DNA from: Camillea tinctor
Taxonomy: Eukaryota; Ascomycota; Sordariomycetes; Xylariales; Xylariaceae
Direction: 5' to 3'
DNA length: 64,000 bases
Assembly (NCBI GenBank): GCA_022578605.1
Contig: MU394080.1
Location: 310,001 to 374,000 of the forward strand
Each line of letters starts with the position of its first letter. Within the stretch, counting starts at the first letter, position 1. A program made the translations under genes and the position numbers. Under the pieces are notes generated by a model. The model saw only the letters and a program-made list of their open reading frames with translations. It had not been told where the DNA came from and made no database searches. This document shows, piece after piece, positions 45,938 to 56,765 of this stretch.

Positions 45938-48109
45938 GAGCTCTAAGTATGGAGATGAATTTGTCTACTTAGGGTTATTTTTGTTTGGTGTGAGAGGGGT
46001 CAGAGGACCGAGGGGGGTGTGTTCATTTGCGTGTGAGATATGGATGATGGATATTGGCTAGTGTTAGTGTTGGTATCTCTAGTGTTTGTGTATGCGTGTA
46101 TGCTTGGAAAGCGAGATTTATGGAATAGGAGAATGTACAGCCGCGTTGACGGGGTTTGGTAACTATTAGCAGGGATGGGTCGGTCCTCGACAAAGTGGCG
46201 CTACGCTAGATATTTAACGATGATGAGTTTTCGTATGAGGGGTTTCGTCGTATGCCTCGGTCTCACCTCTTTTGTCCCCAGTGCATGCACAATATTTTTT
46301 CTTCACGGTTTTATCTAGGTGTGGTAAACGTCTAGATAGACCTAGCCTAGATTATCCCCTACAAGTCTTGATACATAGAATCACAAGGCCCCTGTTGCTT
46401 GAGGAAGCGAAATGCCACCGATTAGTCGAACGAGAGGTGGCTCGATTCTTATTTTTTTTCTTCTCATATACATAAGTATCTAACCTAGTGTATATGAGAG
46501 ATACTGAGAAGAACCCATCTAGAATGAAGCACACTCAGAAGAAACTTGGATCGGGCTTCCTTACGCAATGAATGCTGATATTTGTGTTTTCTTATAAGTA
46601 TAAACTACCTACCTAGGTAGGTATATGAAAATAATAGTAGAATTAGGAGCAGCATAGTATCCTTCATAAAATCTAACCTCATATTATGAAGCTCTGTCTA
46701 GATACCTGATCCATCTTTGTTATCTCTCTACGTTTCTTATTCTATCGTCGTCCCTATAACTACACCCGCACCAACGCTGCAATCTGATCTAGACTTTAAG
46801 CCACCTATCTTACCAACTTCTATTTACATAGCACATGCAACATGATATATATATGTATATAGCTACCCTCCTATCATCTCATCTCTCCTATTCCTGTCCC
46901 AATAGTAAATAGGTACCTTATCAACCTAACAAGCGTTAAACTAAATTAAAGAAAAAGGTATTTTTAGGGAAAAAGAGGATCCTGTCTCGGAAATAAAACA
47001 AAAAAATAAGGCGTGGGGATTACATAGTTATGTAGGTTAGGTATTCTACTTAAATCCCCATGCCGTTTTGATTTCGGTTCAGGTAGCCCCCGGTCGATTA
47101 CTGACCCATCAAGCTTTCAGGGAATCACATACGCGTACATATACAGAATAGAGCTCTCAATCGAATCCTAACCAAATAAGACTCCCCCCGCCTTGTTGCT
47201 TTATTTAGAATCAGTTCGAATTAATTCTTGTACTTGAAAATGGTAAGATTAAGAAGCGGGAGACAAAAACAAGGAAAGGATTACCTCTCAAATGGCGTAT
47301 ATGAGTTACATATCAAAATGTACCATACATGCTAACGCGGTTTTAGCATGACAACCTCCCCCAATGTATATTCCCTAGGCAGGTAATGCACATCCTCCCC
47401 TGCTAGCCCATACACAAGATCTCTGTAACTCGGTTATTATGTAACCAGCAAGCGAGCAGTTCACGATCCTTCACATGGCATATTGAAGATTAACTATCGA
47501 AGCTTCGTTTCGTTGTTTTCTTCTTTCTGTTGAAATAGACAAATATAGAAATCTTTTTTTTTGCTTATTCGCCCCAAACCTGTAGAAAAAAAAAAAAGGG
47601 TTTAACTACTCCCATGCGACGCGTATTGCCATGTGTATAAAAAATTCACACTCTCATCACCCCGGATATATTCACTCCCCCTTCATCTAGATTATGGAAA
47701 ACTAATAGTAATGCTATGCCACGTAAATCAATCATAACCGAATCGAAAACACAGACCCGTTCAACCTCTTGACTTGCGGCTCGTTCAATACCTTGACCCT
47801 GATTCATCTTTCTTGGAAACATCTCATCCGTCCACTTTGATAATACCTGACTCTGTTCATCCAATGTCCTGTCTAGACAGTAGATTGTTGACTAGAGTAG
47901 GCCCTGCATATATTGCCACTGTTTAGAGATTGGAGCAGCATCACTAGCTATTGGCTATAGCTTCACCTTTTTTTTTTTTTTTAGGGAACCGAGAACACCT
48001 GTCTTTGCCTAGGAAAGCGTAAAGGGGCTAAATTACTTAGTTACCTAGACAGCTCTAGAAACCACAGATGAGTCTCAACCTTGCGAACTAATCAAACCGC
48101 ATTGTCTTA
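45938..48109. other. Intergenic, convergent 3' ends
   Basis: About 2.2 kb with no supported gene. It contains the longest perfect CCTA/TAGG palindrome (46606-46623) and A/T homopolymers. Confidence 0.55.
46606..46623. repeat. 18-nt perfect palindrome TACCTACCTAGGTAGGTA
   Basis: Self-complementary over all 18 bases. It is the longest member of the TACCTAGGTA family that recurs between genes in this window. Confidence 0.95.
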
Positions 48110-49489
48110 TTATCTCGTCGGGTGACCATGCTCGCCAGCCCCGAGGGCACCGGTAGTGAGGCTTTCCCGCCTGTCATGGAGGAGCGGCATGGCAGCATTT
48201 GAAGGGACAGTGGGGGATCCGGGAGTGTTGTTGGTTGGGTCCCAAGTCTTCTCTGGCGGGCCGGCCGAGCTGGCGGGAGGAGAGTCGTGGTATCCCGCAG
48301 CAGCACCCATACCACCCTTCATAGCCTCGTAATCCTGGTAATTGGGGTTACCGCCCTTAGTGAATCTCTCAAGTTCGACGCGATCTTGCTCCTGCTGGGC
48401 CGCAAGCGCTGCAGCTTCCTTCTGACCAGCGGAACGCTGCTTAAAGTAGTAGAAGGCAAGGGCAATGAAGAGCAAAGCGGCGACACCACCCGATGCGGCG
48501 TAGACGCCAGCCTTAGTGCTGCTCGGCAGCTCAGCCCATTTCTCGGACAAGGTCTTCTCGGGTTCCTTGTGAAGGTTCTCATATGCAGTCGAGTTGCCGC
48601 TAGGTTTACCCATGGTGTTAGCCATGCTAAAAACAGTAATATTCACGTTATACCTGGGGGGTTGTTCTTACCTGACGATCTTGATGCTTTCCCACGAGCC
48701 AGACTTATCACCATAAACATATTCTTTTCCAGAAGAGTAATCCTCGACGCGGGCGCTCTTCACATACATGGTGAATGGCACCTCATCGTAATTGGTGTCA
48801 CCACCAGCCCAAGCCCGAGTCCCGGCAGGCATAGAAGGATCACCTCCAGCCCAAATACCGATGCTAAGCTTCATCGGGGTCTGAGGATAGTTGAGTGTGT
48901 TGTTGGCATCCTCGGCCTTGAGAGTACGGACTAGCGCGCCGTCAGCCCACCACTCCAGCTTTTCCTTGGTCCAGGTACAGGTATAGTTGACATAGTTGTC
49001 CTGTACACCACCGGGGATCTCGTGATAGCCGGCGTTGTGGAAATCCTGAATCCCCTTGCCGAAGTAGTTGGTGGAGGCAAAGGAACTGTTTCCACCGAGA
49101 AACTCCCAATCGACCTCGTCGAGAGTATCGGAGGACCAGACGATAGAGCTAACGATACCGGTGCCGGGTGCGGCTTTGAGGAAGACTTCGGTCCGGCCGA
49201 AGAAAAAGTAGAAGTTGGTCATCAAGGTAGGCGACTCGCCCTGCTTAGAGATGGTAAAGGCGGCGCCGGTTTCAGGATCGTACTCCACGGTACCGGCGGT
49301 CGTGTTCCAAACGCCATCGGGCTGGGTCTCGTTGAAGATGAACTCCCAGTCGGTGCCGAAAGCCGGGTTAGCCGGACAGTCAGTCCGGTTCAGGGGATTG
49401 CATTCGCTGTACAGTTGAGCAGTAACGGAGGATGTGAAAATGGAGGAGAGCAGCGTCAGAGCTGGGACAAACAGCGAACGGGGCGCCAT
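48110..49489 (-). CDS. CRH-family GH16 cell-wall transglycosylase (chitin-glucan cross-linking)
   Basis: Two exons, 49489-48672 and 48626-48110, with a 45-nt intron (GTAAGA...TTTAG), give 444 residues. A signal peptide (about residues 1-24) leads into a GH16 catalytic domain with the active site DEVDWE at 124-129, where Glu125 is the nucleophile and Glu129 the acid/base. This is the pattern of yeast Crh1/Utr2 and Aspergillus Crf1, which join chitin to beta-1,6- or beta-1,3-glucan. WWADGALVRT and GGDPSMPAGTRAWAGG also fit. Unlike classical GPI-anchored CRH proteins, the C-terminus has a membrane span at about 313-334, followed by a roughly 110-residue Ala/Gln/Pro-rich cytosolic tail. That makes it a transmembrane variant. 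Reading past the intron gives no such domain, supporting the splice. Confidence 0.92.
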
Positions 49490-52139
49490 GGCAAATAGAT
49501 GTTGAGATGTGCAAGATCAGAGCCGTAATAGATCTCGAGGCGCGCGGCCGACTGCTCAAATTGAGCCCGTCACAATTACGCGGTTGTCGTTGGACGGGTA
49601 GTTGGTTGAAATGAAATGAAGAGAAATATTAGAACTCCCTGAGAGGGGGGGGGGGAGTAGAGAGGGTCTCTGATATTCTGTGGTCGAGATAGAATTATCG
49701 CTTTTATTTAGCAAACCACATAATCTCACAGAAGCAGTCCTGGCCTCGAGAGAGTAAGGGAGCGGAAGGTCGTTCGAGGTAACAAGAACGGGAGGAGGGT
49801 GTGTGGTTTGAATTTTTGGGTTGGTTGATCAGTAATGATGGTCGGCAGTCCAAGGGGAGGACTATACAGTGTCTGATAAGACTGGTGTGGTGTGGTGTAC
49901 GTGTGATATGTGATCTTGTTTCAAGGGGGCGTGGCGGTAGTGTCGTCGATGCAAGTATCCCTTCTGCTTCGTTTCTCTTTGTTGGTATGCTTCGCCCACG
50001 GCCCAAGTAAATGAATGTGATTATATTTTTGGTATTAAATCCAATCCAAAGTAGGAAGTGAATGAATGATCGACTTGGACAATACCTAGATCAATGAGTT
50101 TGCTTGTACGTATCAATGAATGAATGAGGGTCAAATGCGTGACTTGTTCACGAGTCAGCTGGGTTAGAATATCTACTAGGTAGGTATTGTCCCAGGTATG
50201 GATTGGATGTATGTATGTAGTTTGGTGTAAAAAGGAGCGGAGGGGTTTGTTCTTGTTATCCCCTAGTGTAAGTTAAAAGATCGTGAAGGGGGGGATAAAA
50301 AATAAAATAAAATCAGAACTCGGACAAAATTCTGTACAGAATAGAAGAGCGAAGAAAGAAAAAAAAAAAAAAAAAAGGCTACACTATGAATAGGGGGGCT
50401 TCATCATCAATTGGTTGGCACTAATTGCCGGGAATGTGGGGACATGGCAGGACACACTGGTTCATAACTGGAGATAGACGCCTTGATATACAGAGATAGG
50501 CTAGATTATATCGGGTCCCTTGCAGGGGTTTTCAGGGTCAAGATACCTTAATTTGGAGTTCTCTTGTCTTTCATTGGCTGGATAGCAAACGTACCTGCAG
50601 TAGCCCCTAGGAGGCGCCCCTAATTAGGTTAGGCTTGGCATCTACTGTACACTCTCGTTGGCCTCCTACTAGACTGCATTAGGCGTAATTTGCTGCATCT
50701 CGACAGGGCATATCGTCATCCCTTTCCTTCGCAGGATTCGATCGAATCTTCGGCACGATCCTGAATGATGCTTTTTGAAGTTGTCCACAGGCTGATCATC
50801 TCGTATATCTAGTATCTGCACTCTTGGTATATTACTCTTTGTTTTTGTTTTTTTTACTTGTCTTGTCTTCATTCTCTCGCTCATCAAGTAACCTGAACCC
50901 TCCTTCAATTTTATCTACAACATACCTCCTGCCCACACTAGAGGACCCTCTCCAGCCCCGAAGAGCGGCCGTTGTCTGTTAAGCGGACCATCATGTGGCT
51001 CATAACAGCAGGACAAAGTCACGCTTCCGCAGGATGATGGATGATCCCAACCCGGAGGCGGTAACGCTTTGGTAGTATAATAGTATAACCAAGAGACCAA
51101 AAAAGTTTTAATAGGATGAAAATGACCCACGGTTAACATCCACCTGACGGAATATCCGGACATACTACCACTACACTAATTATTACATACTACCTATATA
51201 TACGCTACACACTTATACACTACCTACGCCTCTCCCAACTTTTTGGGAAAGGGGGGAGGGGGGGTTGTGTGGGCTACGTATTAACAGACACACAGCGCCA
51301 CTCGATATAGTTTCGATTAAAGAGCATATAGAAAAAGACTAAAAAAAAAAAAAAAAGGAGGCCACTCACTCGCCAAGGACAAGACAACGAACCTGCCAAG
51401 CGCTTAAATGGTCTTGGTCTCACTTATTCACGCGATAAGGAGATGATCACTTTTAACACTATATGCGCATTGCCGATCAGGCACGCTTCGAGACTTCGGA
51501 AAAGATAGGTGCATGCAGTGTAGATGACTTGACTAAATTCTGCTATGCAGGTGCAGGTAAAGGAAGGTAGAGGTTTTTGTATTCTATAAGTTGTCGGGTA
51601 AGTAACTAGCTGTAAATATCATCACGTAAATAAGTTATGTAAAGCGTCATGTGTACCCATGAAGGTATATATAGTATATATAGTACATATAGTATATATC
51701 CAGCGCTCTTCTATCCCCATACTCGCCCCTCCTTCAAGCTCGTGTCGCCCTCATTCATGTATAGGTACCTACCTAGGTATATAAACCGAATTGTTCCCTA
51801 AACCCTATCCAATCACCTCGGTCGCATAGATCTTATCTTTGTGTCCTCCATTTCTTCATCCTTCTCAAACCTCCCATCCTCCGAGCTTTATGTTGGTCAG
51901 CCTATTGGTGAGACCTGTATGTTTAAGAAAAAGAAAGGCCGAGACAGTGACCAAATTAGAGAGAGTTATGTATTGATGGATTATGAAATATGATGTTAGA
52001 AAAAAAATATGATAATAGTAATCAAAATAAAGGGTATGCACTGGGCTGGTAGATAGATATATGGATGGATAGAGGTTTTGTGATATTATCGTTCACTTTG
52101 TTTGTGTATGTTTTCTTTTCCCTTTTCCCTTCTCTCCCT
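49490..52139. other. Intergenic
   Basis: About 2.65 kb with no supported gene. It has G-rich runs (49646-49656), an A-run (50358-50377) and one TACCTAGGTA (51770-51779). Confidence 0.55.
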
Positions 52140-55016
52140 TTACCAGGAGAATGTCATGAGGGCCGGGTTAAGAGCCAAGGGCAGGAGGAAGTGGCTGGTA
52201 GCGACAGTAGCCATAGGAAGGATCGCGACAAAGTCCGTGATGCGCCACCCGACGGGGACAAATGGAGCCACGGCCAGGATGATCATGGCAGCGATGAAAA
52301 CGAGCGAGAAGAGCATAGAGAATTTGAACTACAGACTTATATTAGCATCATCATCACGTTCTATGTCCCTTTATAAGATGGAATATGTTGAAATCTTTAC
52401 CTTCTTGAGAACCTTAGGCACCTCGATGAAGAAGTTGGAAAACTCGGCTTCTTTTGAGGTCGCACCCCAGGTCATGTCGATCTCAAACATGTGGGCTAGG
52501 ATGGCCTGACTCACGTGGAGCGACAGGCCGCCCAAGAAGATGGCCAGCATGAAAGTCCACTTGAAGTTCTCGTAGATGGCGTACAGCAGGCTACGCTCCC
52601 CGACACGGTACCGCATGACAGCGAGAGCTACGTTGCCGAGTCCGTTGAACACAATGATGATGGAGAACCATACTTGCCACGAGTCGACGTAGTACTTGTC
52701 TAGGTACCCGTTGAACCAGCCCATGAGGAAGTAGTTGACCGACGTCAGGATCCATGCGGCGCCGATAGCGTAGTACGTGCCAATGTACGAAATGACCGTG
52801 ATCTTGGACGTGAACCGGATGTTGGACGTCAGAAACCGGCGAAACAGCGGGGTGAAGGGTCCCTTGTAAATCCACTTGCGGATCGGATGGAACAGCAGCT
52901 CGTTGCACCCGTACGCATACTTCTCCCAACGTGCTAGCTCGTCGTACACCGTCAGTGACACACCCTCCTTGAATCCCTCGCCCGCCCATGCCGCTAGCCG
53001 GATGATGTATCCCGCGCACTGCAGACGAAGCGACATGTCAAAGTCTTCCGACACGTGCGACTCGGACCAGAACTTCTCATACCCGTCCTCGTCCGTGTAG
53101 GATACCTGCTGGATGGCGCTCCAGCGGAGCACCGCGTTGTGGCCGACGAAGGGTGCGACATCGCCGTTGGAGACCGTATACCGAATAGCCGTGTAGATGA
53201 GGTTGGTGAAGAAGGTGATGCCGTTTTCGAAATAGGTGTGCACGACCTGCATCACGCCGGAAGAGAACTGCATAATCCCGACATCAGGGGACTGCTCCAT
53301 CTCAGAGACCGCATCCAGCAGGCAATCCGAGGGAACACGAGTATCGGAATCAACTAAGTTAGAAGAAAGGGAAAAAAGAAACTGTCAGTATTGTAATCTC
53401 AACGAGGCACAGGACTGCAGACTTACTGATGAGAATGTAATCGCCAACACGGATATTGCCATCAGCCCACGCTCGACCGTCTTCCTCGATCACCTCCTTA
53501 AGCGACTTCTCGTAGGCCTGGGCCTCGTCGGCCTGCGTCCACTCGGGTCCGCGCTCGTACTGCGCGAGCTTCTCCTCCACCTTGCATGAGATCATCAGGG
53601 CGAAGTTCATGTTGGATGCCTTCTTGAATTTGCCGCGGCGCAGGAATCCGTTCTCTCCGTGCTTCGGACGGGCTACCCAGCCAATGGAGTGGTCGGCGTA
53701 GAAGTCTATACGCGCACGTCGTTCCTCCTCCGATAGCAGCTGCAGACCGTCGTCATTGATGAACATGTTCGCCGAGCCGCCCTGTAGTTCATAGGTGCTG
53801 ATAGCCTGCTTGAGCGACCGCACTGTGGGCATGATGACGCCGCCGAGACCCTCCTTGTACACCGGGCACTGCACCGTGATGTGCGGCAGAGATGCCGTTT
53901 GGAGTCTCGGTGGGGGGCGAGCGGAGTAGAATTTGGAGTTCATCGTCAGCTGCCGGATCGGGCCGAAAATTTGCGTCAAACAACCAACGATGACCTGGGC
54001 GAAGAAGAGCGTGAAGAAAATCTGGATGGGGAAGAGTGCTATTAGTGCGAGACGCGTGTAACTGCCATCGACCGAGACTTCGATGGCGAGTTGGCGCCAG
54101 GCAGCGCCTAAGGAAACGGTAACTAGGATGAGCACAATGGAAACGAGATAGGTGTTCAGGAGATGGACCGGTCGTTTTTCAGGGAGAATCTGGCCGCTTT
54201 CTTCGTCGATTTCGATCTCCCCAGCTACGACGCCGGGCCGCTTCTCATTGTCTTCCTCGGCCTGCTCTCCAGTCTGCCATACCAGCTCCATCAGCTCAGA
54301 CTCGATGGCCTTGGCGCGCTGAATGAGATGGAGGGCATCGTCATCCCATACGACCAACAAGGCCTCTGATGCCACGAAAGCGGCGAACTGGTGTTTTCTT
54401 GCTCTAGGCAAATCGTCAATGGTCGGCAGGATCTGAACTCGTAGGCCGTTCATTAGCGGGACATCTACTGCGTCGGGAGACCAAGACAAAAACGTCTTGA
54501 TGACTCTAGAGTTCACGGTCATAGCAACCTATCGATTATCGACCAGTCAGCAATTAGAGCATAACCTTTCACACACGTCAATCAACGAACCTGAACATTC
54601 AGCGCAGAGCAAGCCATAGCAAAGGCCGAAGTACTCAGCTGCGGAGGACATGCCATGTAGTTTCCTCTTGACTTGCGGAGCAACACACCCTCAATCTCAC
54701 CTGAGCCATCAGACACCCAGAGATGTGAGCACTGCTGCTGATACAGGTAGTTCACCATAACCTCGTGTTTGATGTCGTCCAGGAACATGGAGCTGTGGCC
54801 CGAGCGTATTGAGCGGCCCGAGATGGAATTTCTCGACGAGCCGAAGTTCGGCGTCGGCACCTGAAGTTGAAAATCATTAAGCGGCACTGCCGGCTCTCCT
54901 GGTATCTTTTCTGAGGAAATATCCTCCGGCGTCGAAGAGGAAGTAGGAGTAGCCGGTGCCTTCTTCTTAGAGTCTGCCTCAGGCTTCGGGGCCTTGAAGT
55001 AGCTAGAAAGACCCAT
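52140..55016 (-). CDS. Multi-pass GT2 polysaccharide synthase (fungal GT2 type)
   Basis: Four exons, 55016-54591, 54528-53427, 53353-52401 and 52328-52140, give 889 residues; all junctions are GT/AG with phases closing. A Ser/Thr/Pro-rich cytosolic N-terminus is followed by two membrane spans (about 265-285 and 301-326). A cytosolic GT-A domain then carries VQCPVYKEGL (361-370), INDDG (399-403), the DSD motif (511-513) and SEDFDMS (611-617). About five more spans follow, the last two only present if the final small exon is included; the protein ends LNPALMTFSW. The layout resembles cellulose/hyaluronan-type synthases. From memory it best matches the filamentous-fungal GT2 reported as needed for hyphal growth in Zymoseptoria and Fusarium. 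A canonical chitin synthase is unlikely because QRRRW is not seen. The polymer made is unknown. Confidence 0.85.
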
Positions 55017-55726
55017 GGCTGCGACTTTTTTTAACCCTCTTAAGAGCCTCCTTCTAATGAAGGAAACGAGAAAGACCGCCGAGCGGGTGTCTACTACGTT
55101 TTCACAGCAGTGATAGCCCCTATGAAAAAGTCGGACTTTTGAGAAGCTGAGACAAAATACATGTTAGTCTAACAGCCCAATAGTGTAATGAAAGTCTTGC
55201 ATGAGAATACAAAAAGCGACTGGTAGGTTTGTTGTACTCTATAATAGGACTGTTACAGCCATGATGCTACGTGACTTCAAGAGTTGAGTAACTACCCAAG
55301 CAAGCAGGCAAGGTAATCGTTGAATATATAAGAAGGGGTAATTTATCCTTGAACTGTCATGGATGGACGCGAGGTTGATGAATATGAAGACTTACTGCAA
55401 CAATGAACAGTCCAATCATACCAGAACCGAGGACGATACGTTTTAGGCGGCTCCAAAGTACCACGGATGTTAGAAGAAAAGTATTCTCTACCTAACTGGG
55501 TTGATTAACATTGGATGTAAGTTCAACAGTCCCTTCGACCAAGAAGTCAACCCTAGGGATGCGTAAATACAACGAGATGAGAAAGTAGAGCAGAAGAAAA
55601 GAAAACAAATGTTGAATGGGGATGGGGAAATATGAGAAGAAGCTAGAGGGAGTTGTACAAGGTTCGAGTGTCTAGTCTTTGTTGTATAACACAGATGTAG
55701 ACTGGGAAGGGGGGGGGGGGGGGGGG

Positions 55727-55882
55727 ATAAAAAAAAAAAAAAAACACCAACAGGATAGGACAAAAAAAAAACCCCTTACGAAGATAAGTATGGAAAGATA
55801 CGAGGCGACCCAGGTTTTCAGCAAAAGCACGTACNNNNNNNNNNCGCCCCCCCCCCCCGCCCCGCCCTCCCCCCCCCCCCCG

Positions 55883-55932
<50 letters not shown>

Positions 55933-56040
55933 ATAATAAGAAGACTAGATCACCTACAGGATAGGACACTACTATCACCACTGACGAAGATAAGTCTGGA
56001 AAGAGACGAGGCGAGCCAGCTTTTCAGCTCAAGCACGTAC
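55727..56040 (+). repeat. 108-nt direct duplication flanking the gap (probable assembly artefact)
   Basis: Copy one is 55727-55834 and copy two is 55933-56040. Both are exactly 108 nt and align without indels at about 86 of 108 positions. Copy one ends at the first N. Most differences are A in copy one where copy two has C, G or T, which looks like sequencing smear after the G18 run at 55709-55726. Confidence 0.85.
55835..55844. other. Assembly gap (10 N)
   Basis: Ten unknown bases, followed by a C-rich tract (55845-55932) and preceded by the degraded copy of the duplicated segment. Confidence 0.99.
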
Positions 56041-56749
56041 CTCGGCGTCTTCACTAGCTACAGACGGCTCGGAGGACCTTATTGGAGTACTAGAACGAGC
56101 GGGCATGAGCTGTCACTGGGAGCTCCGAAAAGACAGTGAGAGAAAAAACGATAGTCTAATCCAGCGACGGCGGTGATAGTGGTAATGAGCGAACGAAAAA
56201 GCACGAGTGAGGAAACCTAGGCGACGATGGTGTAAATGAGTAGATAGGTGGCGTGGGTTTGGGCATTGAAGCTTCGGGTTCAACCTGTTCGCTCGCAAAG
56301 CTAGACCTAACCAAGAGCCATCCTATCCTATCAGACCGGTTTCTATCTTTACAGACTGGGGTCTAGGTGACGAGAGAGGGACATTGGAGCAGGGATTCGC
56401 AGAGCACCTAGATAGGATACTCGACATGGATCACGATGCATCTAAGATCTGTTAACCCTAGCCTGGCCTACCGACTAACTGTAGAAGGTAATATACGATA
56501 GCGCGCGCTCGTATGCAAAGGAGGGGGGCCGTTGTGGCTCTGAGGAGGTAGCTTAGCGACTGGCTAGATCTCATACTAAAAGTATGTGGGAAACCAAAAC
56601 TGCGGCTGAAAGCGCCGGAGAGACTCGTTAATAAGCGAGTAGGTAGTTTATAGTCTGATTTCTGAGTCTATCTCGTATTATAGATTGTTTGTGAGGTACT
56701 TGTTGGGGATTACTTTTTTTTTATTTTTTATTTTTTATTTTTTACATAT

Positions 56750-56765
56750 GCCTACCTAGGTAGGC
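56750..56765. repeat. 16-nt perfect palindrome GCCTACCTAGGTAGGC
   Basis: Self-complementary over 16 bases, centred on the recurrent TACCTAGGTA core, just after a T-rich tract. Confidence 0.95.

Noticed and set aside
48287..48934. A 215-codon plus-strand frame
   Set aside because: It runs antisense to the CRH-type GH16 gene and across its intron, with no recognisable domain.
52140..55016. Annotation as a canonical chitin synthase
   Set aside because: The GT2 core is present, but the QRRRW product-binding motif of chitin synthases is not seen and the membrane layout differs.
55679..55981. Poly-Pro and poly-Gly frames
   Set aside because: They are translations of the C-rich tract and the gap.
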